A stretch of 64,000 nt of DNA from assembly GCA_024226735.1 (NCBI GenBank), contig JAAELL010000286.1, positions 1 to 64,000 of the forward strand. Direction: 5' to 3'. Source of the DNA: a bacterium (GTDB lineage: Bacteria > Planctomycetota > UBA1135 > GCA-002686595). A program made the translations under genes and the position numbers. Below the pieces are notes generated by a model. The model searched no databases, was not told where the DNA came from, and saw only the letters and a program-made list of their open reading frames with translations. Positions 31,734 through 40,877 of this stretch are shown in pieces (the stretch's first letter is position 1; every line of letters starts with the position of its first letter).

Positions 31734-33293
31734 ATGACTCGACACGGAACTCGAACGGTCCTGTTGGGCCTCGCCGCTCTCGTTCTGGGGGCGCGGGCGT
31801 CCGCCGGTACCCACGTTGGCGCCAACGTGCTGAACGCCGACTCCGGTGAATTCTTCACCACGATCCAGGAGGCGATCGACGACATCGACACGCTGTCGGG
31901 CGACACCTTGATCATGCAGGTCGCGACGCACGCCGAGGGGCCGCAGATCTTCTTCGACAAGGACCTGACCCTCATCGGCGACACCGGCGGGACGACGCTC
32001 ACCACGACCGCGGACACGGGCGCCGCGGGGGACAGTCGCGGCTGGTTCCTGACCGAGCTCGGAACGATCTGTGCGTTCTCGAACCTGACCTTCGACGGGA
32101 CCGGGTTCCGGGTCTGGCAGGGGATTCGCGCCAAGGGCGACGGCACGCTCACGAATTGCGACTTCGCGAACATCCAGTACGAGGCCTCCGGGCCCGCGTA
32201 CGCCGGGACCGGCGTGGTCTCGATCGAGGCCGAGTGGGTCCTGACGAACTGCACGTTCGCGAACATCGGCAGGATCGGGTTCCACGTCTTCGGGCCGGGC
32301 CTCGCGGTCAATCGCGTCGAGGAAACGAGCTTCGTCGGGAAAGGGCCGGGCAACTGGCTCGACTACGCGATCGAGGTGGGCGGGGGCGCGACGGTCGAGG
32401 TCGAGGCGGCGACGATCACCGATTGCGCGGGGGACGCCAGCGACGGGTCGGCTTCGGCCGGCATCCTCGTGTCGACCCTGTTCCCGCCCGGCATCAGCGA
32501 GGCCAAGGTGACGCTTTCCACGATCTCGGACAACACGATCGGGATCGCAGTTGGATTCGACGCGGCGGATGCATCTTCGGTCCTCGTCAAGTTCAACAAC
32601 ATCGTGGACAACGATTTCGGCGTGACGAACACGTCGCAGGCGAACGAGGTCAAGGCCGAGTTCAACTGGTGGGGAGACACGACCGGACCCCTGGATGACA
32701 GCGGTGCTCAGGAAGCAGGCAGTCCGCCGTGCTTCGTCCCGAACATCAACCCGATCTTCGACCTCGCCAACCACGACGGGCTCGGCAACTTCGTCAGCGA
32801 CAACGTCTTCTACTGTCCCTGGTCGATCGGCCCCGTCGGATTGGCGGTCGGGACGAGCTACTGCGCAAACGCGGAGAACTCGACCGGCCTGCCGGGTCGC
32901 ATGGTCGTGACGGGGGACCCGAGCGTCTCGCAGCCCGTCGGCAGCTTCGCCCTCAACGCGACCGATCTTCCGCTCGCCCAGTTCGGGTACTTCCTCGCCT
33001 CCGACGGTGCCGGCATCTTCAGCCCGGCCACCAGCAACGGCAACTTCTGCCTGGCGCTGGGTCCGAATCTGGGACGCTACGACGGCGACATCCAGAACTC
33101 GGGGATCACGGGGACGTTCAGCTTCGGCCTCGATCTGTCCGCGATTCCGGTCGCGGTCGGCCTGCCGCACATGCTGATGGCCGGTGAGACGTGGTACTTC
33201 CAGCGCTGGTACCGCGACTCGGCAGCGCCGAGCCAGGGGGCGTGCTGCACCAACAACTTCACCGACGGGATCGCCGTGCAGTTCATTCCCTGA
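31734..33293 (+). CDS. Secreted beta-helix protein with C-terminal WYRD domain
   Basis: 519 residues from ATG 31734, which gives a compact signal peptide (MTRHGTRTVLLGLAALVLGA, cleavage near ASAG). ATG 31698 is possible, but a short hairpin lies between the two. Residues about 30-330 have the repeating short strands and Asn/Asp turns of a right-handed parallel beta-helix (TLTNCDFANI, WVLTNCTFANIG, VLVKFNNIVDNDFGV). Residues 376-519 form a domain shared with the proteins at 34640 and 50986: YCANAENSTG at its start, QFGYFLAS, NFCLALG, and MLMAGETWYFQRWYRD close to the end. Exported; function probably structural or adhesive. Confidence 0.8.
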   Translation: MTRHGTRTVLLGLAALVLGARASAGTHVGANVLNADSGEFFTTIQEAIDDIDTLSGDTLIMQVATHAEGPQIFFDKDLTLIGDTGGTTLTTTADTGAAGDSRGWFLTELGTICAFSNLTFDGTGFRVWQGIRAKGDGTLTNCDFANIQYEASGPAYAGTGVVSIEAEWVLTNCTFANIGRIGFHVFGPGLAVNRVEETSFVGKGPGNWLDYAIEVGGGATVEVEAATITDCAGDASDGSASAGILVSTLFPPGISEAKVTLSTISDNTIGIAVGFDAADASSVLVKFNNIVDNDFGVTNTSQANEVKAEFNWWGDTTGPLDDSGAQEAGSPPCFVPNINPIFDLANHDGLGNFVSDNVFYCPWSIGPVGLAVGTSYCANAENSTGLPGRMVVTGDPSVSQPVGSFALNATDLPLAQFGYFLASDGAGIFSPATSNGNFCLALGPNLGRYDGDIQNSGITGTFSFGLDLSAIPVAVGLPHMLMAGETWYFQRWYRDSAAPSQGACCTNNFTDGIAVQFIP

Positions 33294-33396
33294 GCGGACA
33301 GCTGTCGGCGGGGCGAGCAGACGATCGTTCGCCCGCTTTGGCGGCTTCGCGCGGGTTTTGGCGGTCGCGGTGAACTGCCGCGGCCTTCGGCGGCAT

Positions 33397-33500
33397 CTAG
33401 TCGTGTGATTCACCCTGATGGGGCATTATCGGCGGTTCGTACGGGATGCGATGCAAGGCGCGCCGACGACGCGCAACGCCGCAGCGCGCCCTCGGGCGGC
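33397..33500. repeat. Palindromic element, degenerate copy C (inverted relative to A and B)
   Basis: Starts CTAGTCGTGTGATTCAC and then follows the reverse complement of copy A for about 77 bases with roughly 80% identity, including the core GCAAGGCGC and CGACGACGCG. It continues weakly (CGCAACGCCGCAGCGCGCC) after a deletion of about 27 bases. The far terminal repeat is not recognisable. It lies just upstream of the frameshifted gene at 33603. Confidence 0.65.
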
Positions 33501-33602
33501 GATCGGGACGCTTGGTGCGCGGCGCTGACGCCACTCGCAATCGTGGGTGCACCGGCGCCTGCTCCTTCTCTCTCGGCCGCGGCGACCGCGGGGGTGGTGA
33601 CG

Positions 33603-34538
33603 ATGAAGACGGGCATAGCGGCGCGCGTGGTGGCGGGAATCGCGTTCTGGTTCGTTTGGACCCAATCGGGACACGGTTCGGAAGGAGCGCCGCGCGCCCG
33701 ATCCTGGAGGCGTCGCACCTGGGGCACTCGGGGCGCCCGAGGCGCCGGTCGCGAGCAGCGCGGCGAATCGCGTGCACGGGAGAGTGATCCTCGTCGAAGA
33801 GGACGGCGAGCGCCGGAGCGAGGCGAACGGGCACTCGAGCGTGGTTCGCCTGCGCGATCAGCGGCCGCTGGAGGTCGCGGTCACGCGCGGCGGGCTTGCC
33901 TTCGACTGTTCCGGACCGACGCCGATCGAGCTGCGTGGAGCGTTCCTGGACCGGGCGAGCCCGGACGCGTGCGGTTCGACTTCGGCGACGTGACGCCGGG
34001 GAGGATCAAGCTCGGCCTGCATCCCGTGAGGGAGTCGTGGGTCGTCGACCTGCCGGAGACCGGCGCGCGCCAGGTCCGACTCGATTGCGGATCCCTCGCG
34101 CGCGTCGAGGTCGAGGTGTGCGATGCGGAGAGCGGCGAACGGCTCCCGATCGAGGGCCTCGCGTGGTCCCCCTGGCCGCCCGGGACTTGGCAGAGGAGCG
34201 TGCGCCCACCCGGTTGGCTGCTGGGGATGGAGGTCGCTCGGCCGGACGCGACGTCGCGCGTCGCCACGTTCTTGGCCCCCGCCGGTACGCTGCACTTCGG
34301 GTTCTGGCACGAGGGCTACGGTGAAGACGGTCGCGAGGAGAGGATCGAGGCGGTCGGGCACGACGGCGAGTCCGAGCTGCTGCGTCAGGAGACCGGACGT
34401 TACGTGCTGACGGTGACCGAGGGAGGAGCCTGGCGGGTGGTGTCGGCGCCCGGAGGATGGGTGTTGGCTTCCGATGGAGACGTGAGGCTCGTCGCGGGCG
34501 AGCGAACCGAGGTCGATCTCGAGGTGCGGGCGGAGTGA
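33603..34538 (+). pseudogene. Frameshifted gene for a secreted protein
   Basis: Three reading-frame segments fit together. A signal-like start (MKTGIAARVVAGIAFWFVWT from ATG 33603) runs in one frame to about 33690. A second segment (about 33690-33955; VHGRVILVEEDGERR, RPLEVAVTRGGLAFDCSG) runs in the next frame. The rest (RVRFDFGDVTPGRIKLGLHP to the stop at 34538) returns to the first frame. In the continuous frame the middle part is an Arg-rich nonsense translation, whereas the alternative frame gives a normal beta-rich composition. The pieces look like a carboxypeptidase-regulatory-like/Ig-like secreted protein. Either two compensating indels inactivated the gene, or two sequencing errors are present. 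Confidence 0.5.
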
Positions 34539-34568
34539 TTGGAGAGGCGGGCGCGGCCCAAATAGCGT

Positions 34569-34598
34569 GGTGCCGGCACTCGCGAGAGCACCGGCACC
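34569..34598. terminator. Hairpin between convergent genes
   Basis: GGTGCCGG and CCGGCACC form a perfect 8-bp stem around a 14-base loop, between the converging ends at 34538 and 34640. It could end transcripts from both sides; no T-run is present on either strand. Confidence 0.5.
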
Positions 34599-34639
34599 GA
34601 CGCGCCAGGTCCGGACTCAGGTCCGGGGTGCGCTTGCGG

Positions 34640-37177
34640 CTACTGGAACAGGATCGAGTAGCCGTTGGTGAAGTTCGAAGCCGGCTGGTCGCGGTACCAG
34701 CACTGGAAGCTCCACGTTTCGCCCGCCTGCACGCTGACCGGCGGCGTCATCGGGATCGCCGCCAGATCGATCAGGGCGCTCAGGGACCCGCTCGCTCCCG
34801 TGTTGCCGACGTTCTGGTAGAAGAAGCCCATCGGCGCGGCCAGGCAGAGATTGCCCATGCTTCCACCGGGTTGGGTCGGTGCGCCTTGCGTCTGGCTGAC
34901 GAGGAAGCAGCCGAACTGACCCGTCGGCAGGTCGCTGGCCTCGAGGGTGACGTTGTTGTCGGTGACGACGTCGCTGCCGAGTGCGGTCAGGCGTCCTTCG
35001 CGGCCGATCGAGTTCGTCACGCCGGGGCAGTAGGGGGCACCGACGCCGGGGTCGCAGTAGAGCTCTTCGATGCGCAGGTCGTCGACCGCGGCCTCGACAA
35101 TCGAGCCGTTGCCCTGGTCGGCGGCGACGAAGCGCACTTGGACGGTGCTCGTGAGCGACATGCCGGGGATGCTCAGGACGTTGAAGTCGTGCCGGAACCA
35201 GCCGCCCGAAGCTTCGGGGTGTCCCGGTCCGAGGATCTCGACCGCGTACCACGTCATGCCGTCGTCGGTGATCTCGATGACGAGCGAGTCGTCGACGTTG
35301 CCGTTCCCGTCGTTGGTGTACCAGCGCCAGTACGAGAGCTGCGGTGTCGCGGAGCTCGACAGGTCCATCACCGGCGAGAGGAGCGTCGTCGCCCCTCCGT
35401 CGATGTCCTGCTCGCCGAGCGGGCCACCCAGCGTGCCCTGACCGGTGAACCAGCAGTTCGTGCCGCTGGGCGTGTGGTCGTCCTCGGGCTGAGCGGCCGT
35501 CCCGATCGGATCGCCGTGCTCCCAGATGCCCGTCGTCGCGGTGTCCGCCGGAGCGCCCGACGTCCAGCTTCCGGGCGCCTCGACCTCGTCTTCGGCGACC
35601 ACGACGATGCCGTCGACCGCGAGCGAGACGTGCGCGGTTCCGCCGCCGCTCGAGAAGGGCACGCCGTCGATCGTCTCGGCCTGCACTTGCCAGACGATCT
35701 CCGAGCCGCAGGTCAGGGCGGGGAAGACGGCGTCGTAGTTGCCGGCGCCGTTGTTCGTCAAGGGCACCGTCTGGGGGCCGCTGCCGTCGTCGTAGACGAG
35801 GACTTCCGTTCCGGGCATCAGGTCCCCCGGCGCGCCTTCGGCGATCGTGACCGGCAGCGTCACGCCGCGCGGGTCGAGTACGCTCGGGACGCCCATCGGG
35901 AGGTCGACGGTCAGGCTCGCGAACGAGACTTGCCACACGAAGAGTCCGCGCTCGACGTCACTGCCGATGATGACGCCGCTGGGGAAGTAGGGGTAGAGGC
36001 TCCACAGGCCGTTGAAGTCGGCGCTGTCGCTACCCGGGAACGTGTCGTAGAAGCCGACCTCGACCGGTGCCGTGGGAGTCGTCGCGTCGAAGACGCGAAT
36101 CCCGCTGCGGTAGTTCGCGGCGAAGATGAAGTTGTCGCGCGTGTAGAGGTTGTGCGTGATCGCCGTGTTGCCGTTGTCGAACTGCCCGACGACACTCGGG
36201 TTCGACGGGTCCGCGACGTCGATGATGTACACGGTCGAGGGGACCGACGGCTCGTCGAGCTCGTCGCCGAGGTAGAAGTACTGGCGGTCCGGCGAGAGCC
36301 AACCCTGGTGGCTGTACTCGCGGTTGGGGTACGGCGTCTGGCTGAGCTGAACGATGTTGTTCTTGTCGGTGACGTCGAGGATCGTCAGCGCCGTGTCGGT
36401 GCCGCCCCCGTTGAGCCCCGCGCAGCAATAGGCAATCTGCTGGCCAGCGAGAGGACCGGACGTGTACGTCACGATCTGTGCGTCGTGGACGTAGCGGTCG
36501 TTCCACACCGCCACCTGCGGCGGGTCGTCGGGGTTCGCGTTCAGGTCGTAGATGCGCAGGCCGTTGCTGCTGCCGCCACAGCGGTAGGCGTAGCCACTGG
36601 TCTCGTCGAGTGCGATGTTGTGGGTCGAGCCCGTCCCGGCCGTGCCGACGAGTGTCACGGTGCCCGAGTCGATGTTCGCCATACTGACGACCTGGATGCC
36701 GCCACCGCCCTCGGTGACGATGTACGCGCGGTCGCCCCAGACTTTCACGTCGCGCCAGATGCTGTTGGACCCGTCAATGTGCGCGATGATCTGCGGGCTC
36801 GAGGGGATCGTGATCTCGATGAAGATCGTGTCCGTCGACGAGGTGAAGATCGCGTACTCGCGACCGCTCGGGCTCGTATACCCCCAGCAGTCCGAGCCCT
36901 CCTCTCCGGCGACGCCGAGGTCGCTCATCGTCAACCACGAGCGCAGGTAAACGTTCTGGGACGAGAAGCCGACGCTCTGCCCCGTGACGGGATTGCCGCC
37001 GAGGCCGGGGGAGTACCCCGGACCGCGGTAGGACGGCGTGCGGTCCAGGAGCTTGGGGTCGTCGTCGTGGCCAAAGAGCGGCACCGTCAAGGCGCCGACT
37101 GAGAGCGTCGCGATCACGCGACGCGCCAACTGGACTTGCATGGCGGGAGGTTGCTGGGGAGGCGGGGGGGGGACCAT
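34640..37177 (-). CDS. Secreted choice-of-anchor B protein with MAM-like and WYRD domains
   Basis: 845 residues from ATG 37177, which has AGGATGAG before it; ATG 37141 would remove a Pro-rich MVPPPPPQQPPA leader and leave a normal signal peptide. Residues about 60-470 are a beta-propeller of the choice-of-anchor B/LVIVD type (SIWRDVKVWGDRAYIVTEGG, THNIALDETSGYAYRCGGS, YSHQGWLSPDRQYFYLGDEL). Residues about 520-710 resemble MAM/jelly-roll domains of planctomycete proteins (GIWEHGDPIGTAAQPEDDHT, DDSLVIEITDDGMTW). The last 130 residues are the WYRD domain (YCPGVTNSIG, FGCFLVS, NLCLAAP, AGETWSFQCWYRD). It presumably acts at the cell surface; the ligand is unknown. Confidence 0.8.
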   Translation of the reverse strand: MVPPPPPQQPPAMQVQLARRVIATLSVGALTVPLFGHDDDPKLLDRTPSYRGPGYSPGLGGNPVTGQSVGFSSQNVYLRSWLTMSDLGVAGEEGSDCWGYTSPSGREYAIFTSSTDTIFIEITIPSSPQIIAHIDGSNSIWRDVKVWGDRAYIVTEGGGGIQVVSMANIDSGTVTLVGTAGTGSTHNIALDETSGYAYRCGGSSNGLRIYDLNANPDDPPQVAVWNDRYVHDAQIVTYTSGPLAGQQIAYCCAGLNGGGTDTALTILDVTDKNNIVQLSQTPYPNREYSHQGWLSPDRQYFYLGDELDEPSVPSTVYIIDVADPSNPSVVGQFDNGNTAITHNLYTRDNFIFAANYRSGIRVFDATTPTAPVEVGFYDTFPGSDSADFNGLWSLYPYFPSGVIIGSDVERGLFVWQVSFASLTVDLPMGVPSVLDPRGVTLPVTIAEGAPGDLMPGTEVLVYDDGSGPQTVPLTNNGAGNYDAVFPALTCGSEIVWQVQAETIDGVPFSSGGGTAHVSLAVDGIVVVAEDEVEAPGSWTSGAPADTATTGIWEHGDPIGTAAQPEDDHTPSGTNCWFTGQGTLGGPLGEQDIDGGATTLLSPVMDLSSSATPQLSYWRWYTNDGNGNVDDSLVIEITDDGMTWYAVEILGPGHPEASGGWFRHDFNVLSIPGMSLTSTVQVRFVAADQGNGSIVEAAVDDLRIEELYCDPGVGAPYCPGVTNSIGREGRLTALGSDVVTDNNVTLEASDLPTGQFGCFLVSQTQGAPTQPGGSMGNLCLAAPMGFFYQNVGNTGASGSLSALIDLAAIPMTPPVSVQAGETWSFQCWYRDQPASNFTNGYSILFQ

Positions 37178-37431
37178 CTCATCCTAGGGCACCGCGACCG
37201 CGCCTGCTTGGCGGAACAGGCCGTCTGCGCCCTGCGAGCGGACGAGGCTGCCGCGTCTTGCCGATCCTTTGCGCGCGTCGCGGCGGGCCTTCAGCGCCGG
37301 GACCAAAAGGGGATTCGATAGGACTTTCGCCGTCGCCCGACCTCGGCCCTGGGAGCGGGGTAGTTTTCTGCAGTCCCCCCTCATCCCCACGAGAGCGGAC
37401 GTCCCCCCTTCCCTCCTAGAGAGTCCCCGCC

Positions 37432-39186
37432 ATGTTTCGTTCCACCGGTTCGAAGGCAAAGGTCCCGACCTTGCCCAACCTCCTTGTTCTCGTCCTACCT
37501 CTGCTTGGGTCCGCCTGCAGTGGAGGCGGGAGCAGCAGTGGAGGTGGAAGCAACGGCGGCAACAACGGCGGCAACAATCAGCAGAACCCGTTGACGGTGA
37601 GCGACGTCGCGCCGGCGAGCGGATCGCTCGCGGGCGGTCTGACCGTGACGGTCAACGGAGAAGGGTTCACTGAATCGGCGACAATGTCCGTCGAGTTCGG
37701 TGGCGTGTCCGCTTCCGACGTCGTCGTGATCAGCGACAACGAGCTGACGTGCACGACGCCCTCCGCGGGCGCGGGCGTCGTCAACGTGCAGGTCGCCGGT
37801 GGGGGCTTCACGGCGGTTCTGCAGCAGGGGTTCGAGTACGTCGAGCTCGCGACACGCGCGGACCTGAACGGGGACGGGCTCGCCGACTTCATCGTCGGCT
37901 CGAGCGAGAGCGACACTCCGGCTCAAGACGCTGGCTCGGTGTGCATCTACTTCGGCGACGGCACCATGCCGACCGACCAGGTGGCCTCACAGGCGGACAT
38001 CCAAATCCTCGGGCCCCTTCCGGGCACTGCGTTCGGCCATTCGATCGCATCGGGTGACGTGAACGGTGACGGCGCCGAAGACCTCATCGTCGGCGCCCCC
38101 GGCCTCGACATCGGCTGGATCGACGACGGCGCCGTCTACGTGTTCTTCGGCCCCCTGCTCCAGAGCGGCACCTTCATCGCTTCCGCCGCGGACCTGGTGC
38201 TCTTCTCCGAGACCGGAACGACCGGCGACTACTTCGGCAGCCGCGTGCTCGCCCGCGACGTCGATGACGACGGCACCGAGGACCTGATCGTCACGGCGCT
38301 CTGGCACGACGGCGGTGCTTCGCTCACCGGAGCCGTCTACGTCTTCACCGGCGGCCCGGACATCGCGACCGCGACGACGGACGGCGCGACGCGCATGACC
38401 GGCAGCTCGGCCAACGAGCGCTTCGGCGCCGACCTCGCCGTTTCCGACATCGACGCGGATGGCGTTGCGGACTTGGTGATCAGCGCTCCGTTCAAGAGCT
38501 CCCTGCGCGGCGCGGTCTACGTCTACCCCGGGCCGATCGACTCGAATCCCACGCTGGGTATGACGTTCGAGGGCGATGCCGCCGGCGACCGCTTCGGTGC
38601 CCGTGTCGAGCTCGGCGACGTCGACGGCGACGGCACCGACGACCTGGTCGTCGGGGCGCCCGGCTCGGACGCGCCCGGCAACTCGCAGGGCGCGGTCTCG
38701 GTGTACTTCGGTGGCGCCGGCCTCGTCGGCGCGACCGCGAGCGAGGCGGACGTGACGTTCACCGGCAAGAGCGCAGGGGACGAGTTCGGCGAGGACGTCG
38801 TCGTCGGAGATCTCGACGCCGACGGAGTCGACGACATCGTGGTCGGCGCCCAGGGGGTCGACGTGATCCTCAGCAACGTCGGCGCGGTCTATGCGTTCCT
38901 CGGCTGGGCCGGCCTGTCCAGCACGGGCGCCGGCGCCGCGGATCGCGAGGTGGTCGGAGAGACCGTCCCGAACGAGAACTTCGGCTCCTCCCTCCAGCTG
39001 CTCGACGTCGACGGCGACGGGATGCTCGACCTGTGCGTGGCCGCCCTCAACAACGGCGCAGGCAAAGTTCACGTATTCCAGGGTGGCCAGGCTGGGCCGA
39101 GCGGCTCAGCGACGGACGACGACCTGACGTTGCGCGGCGAGGGAATCGGTTCTCGCTTCGGCGCTGCCATCGTCTCCGACCGCTAG
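37432..39186 (+). CDS. FG-GAP repeat (integrin-alpha-like) lipoprotein with IPT/TIG domain
   Basis: 584 residues. Lipoprotein signal with lipobox LLGSAC and the lipidated Cys at position 29, then a Gly/Ser/Asn-rich spacer. An IPT/TIG Ig-like domain spans about residues 54-135 (TVSDVAPASGSLAGGLTVTV). It is followed by about seven FG-GAP blades, each with a Ca2+ loop: DLNGDGLADFIVG, DVNGDGAEDLIVG, DVDDDGTEDLIV, DIDADGVADLVI, DVDGDGTDDLVVG, DLDADGVDDIVVG and DVDGDGMLDLCVA. It should fold as a seven-bladed calcium-binding propeller anchored in the membrane and exposed outward, probably for adhesion or scaffolding. It is divergent from the choice-of-anchor gene, with about 250 bases between them. 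Confidence 0.9.
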   Translation: MFRSTGSKAKVPTLPNLLVLVLPLLGSACSGGGSSSGGGSNGGNNGGNNQQNPLTVSDVAPASGSLAGGLTVTVNGEGFTESATMSVEFGGVSASDVVVISDNELTCTTPSAGAGVVNVQVAGGGFTAVLQQGFEYVELATRADLNGDGLADFIVGSSESDTPAQDAGSVCIYFGDGTMPTDQVASQADIQILGPLPGTAFGHSIASGDVNGDGAEDLIVGAPGLDIGWIDDGAVYVFFGPLLQSGTFIASAADLVLFSETGTTGDYFGSRVLARDVDDDGTEDLIVTALWHDGGASLTGAVYVFTGGPDIATATTDGATRMTGSSANERFGADLAVSDIDADGVADLVISAPFKSSLRGAVYVYPGPIDSNPTLGMTFEGDAAGDRFGARVELGDVDGDGTDDLVVGAPGSDAPGNSQGAVSVYFGGAGLVGATASEADVTFTGKSAGDEFGEDVVVGDLDADGVDDIVVGAQGVDVILSNVGAVYAFLGWAGLSSTGAGAADREVVGETVPNENFGSSLQLLDVDGDGMLDLCVAALNNGAGKVHVFQGGQAGPSGSATDDDLTLRGEGIGSRFGAAIVSDR

Positions 39187-39581
39187 TCACTTCGGATGAG
39201 GGAAGATCCTCAGGTGCTCGACCTCGAGCGCTCTTCCGCGGCCCTACAGATGCTCCGTGTCTCGATCATGCACGCCTTCGATCAACAACTTCTGCGAGAT
39301 GGTTCGTACGCGACTTCGAACGCCACGCCTTCTTCGCATATCTTTGTCCTGCCTTTGTTCTGCGCGCCGTTGACGGCTATCCTGGGCAGTGATAATTTCC
39401 CTTTTGGTCCCTTCGGAATTGCTTTGTCTATGTGGGCCACGCTAGAGAGATTACAGGGTCTTATTCCGCACGCTCCGCTTCGACCGACCCTGCGAAGCAC
39501 TCAACCTGTCGACACAATGAAGACCACCAGGATGCGCCCGGCGCATTCGCGCCCCGACTCTGCCAATAGGGGGGGGGAGCG
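39187..39581. other. 395-base intergenic stretch, comparatively AT-rich, no gene
   Basis: Noticeably lower in GC than its surroundings. An ATG-started frame from 39196 exists but lacks a ribosome binding site and family features, so I do not call it. The stretch holds a good promoter candidate at 39370-39398 and ends with GGGGGGGGAGCG, the Shine-Dalgarno region of the following gene. Confidence 0.5.
39370..39398 (+). promoter_or_regulatory. Sigma-70-type promoter candidate
   Basis: TTGACG at 39370-39375, a 17-base spacer, and TAATTT at 39393-39398. This is close to the vegetative consensus in both boxes with ideal spacing. The inferred start of transcription near 39405 leaves a leader of about 175 bases before the FG-GAP gene at 39582. 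Confidence 0.55.
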
Positions 39582-40877
39582 ATGAGCGCTCGAATGGAAT
39601 GGAGCCTCGCGCTGTGCCTCTCCGCCGCTGTCGTCGGTGTGTTCGCGTACAAGCGCGACGGTGCGCAAGACGAGATCAAGGCCGCGGGCTCCCCGTCGCT
39701 GGCTGACGTCGACGCGTCGGCAGGCAAGGACCTGACCGAACAGTTCATGGAAGCGATGACGACCGGCCAGCCGGTCGCTCCCCCCGCTGCTCCGATCGAA
39801 GCGACCTCGACGTCCGCGGGTCTACCGACATCGGGACACTGGCGCGGCAAGCCCGCCCTTGGTGACCTCGACGGCGACGGCGACCTCGACCTGGTCGCGT
39901 CGATCCGGCGCATCGACTCGAGCACACCCGGAAAAGGCGTGTACGCCTGGATCAACGACGGCGATGGGACGTGGCGCGAGACGCTCGACGGTCTGCGTCG
40001 CGATATGGGCTACGGCGGCGCGGAGCTTGATGACGTCGACGGTGACGGCAACCTCGACATCGCGTTCTCCGGCCACGACGTGACGCCGCACGTGTTCTTC
40101 GGTGACGGCTCGGGCAAGTGGCCCGCGTCTCACGGCGTGGACGTCGACGTGATCGCGTCCGATGTGGCGCTGGCGGACTTCGACCGCGACGGTCACCTCG
40201 ACATGGCGGTCATGGGGTTCTACCCGCGCCAGGGTGGCCTCACGATGCACAAGGGCGGCGGCGACCGTGAGTTCACTCTCGGGCCGGTACTGCTCTCCAA
40301 AACTTCGTTCGGCGCGCAGGTCACGGCGTGCGACATCGAGAGAGACGGTGTGCTCGAGCTCGTCGCCGCGACCAACGAGGGCGCGCGCGTCTGGAGCTTC
40401 GACGAGGACATGCAGCCGCTCGACCGCTCCGCGGGTCTACCGACGCCAGAGGTTGGCGGCTCGGAACTGTGCACCGCGGTCATGGATCTCGACGGCGACG
40501 GCGTCGACGAGCTGCTCGTCGGCGGCATGACCTACTCCGATCACGTCGCGCTGCAGCTGTACAAGTTGTACGACGACGAGTGGGCTCCCTGGGGCGCCGG
40601 CTTGCCGGACGACGAAGCGATCTTCGACGTCTGCTTCGCGACGCTCGTCGAGGGTGAGGCACGCTACGTCGTGACCGCGGGACGCTTCGGCATCAGCGTC
40701 AACAAGATGACGGTCGAGGGCAACTTCGAGCGCGTCGGTCGGGTCGTCGATACCGACGGCGTCATCAACTTGACCGCTGGCGACGTCGATGGGGACGGCC
40801 TCGAAGAGATCGTCTACGTCGGTTTCCGCGGAGTCACGGTTCTGCACCTCGACGATCTGGGAGGTCGTGATGAGTAA
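39582..40877 (+). CDS. Membrane-anchored FG-GAP/VCBS repeat protein
   Basis: 431 residues. An N-terminal hydrophobic segment (WSLALCLSAAVVGVFAY) acts as an uncleaved anchor or signal. After a linker of about 60 residues, FG-GAP/VCBS units follow: GDLDGDGDLDLVASIRRI, DDVDGDGNLDIAFSG, DFDRDGHLDMAVMG, DIERDGVLELVAAT, DLDGDGVDELLVGG and GDVDGDGLEEIVYVG, each with an Asp-rich calcium loop. The result is probably a beta-propeller outside the cytoplasmic membrane. The stop overlaps the next start by eight bases, so the two genes form an operon. Ligand unknown. Confidence 0.8.
   Translation: MSARMEWSLALCLSAAVVGVFAYKRDGAQDEIKAAGSPSLADVDASAGKDLTEQFMEAMTTGQPVAPPAAPIEATSTSAGLPTSGHWRGKPALGDLDGDGDLDLVASIRRIDSSTPGKGVYAWINDGDGTWRETLDGLRRDMGYGGAELDDVDGDGNLDIAFSGHDVTPHVFFGDGSGKWPASHGVDVDVIASDVALADFDRDGHLDMAVMGFYPRQGGLTMHKGGGDREFTLGPVLLSKTSFGAQVTACDIERDGVLELVAATNEGARVWSFDEDMQPLDRSAGLPTPEVGGSELCTAVMDLDGDGVDELLVGGMTYSDHVALQLYKLYDDEWAPWGAGLPDDEAIFDVCFATLVEGEARYVVTAGRFGISVNKMTVEGNFERVGRVVDTDGVINLTAGDVDGDGLEEIVYVGFRGVTVLHLDDLGGRDE

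Noticed and set aside
39196-39585. A 129-codon frame starting at an ATG in the intergenic stretch
   Set aside because: No ribosome binding site, no family features, and it runs over the promoter and Shine-Dalgarno of the following gene.
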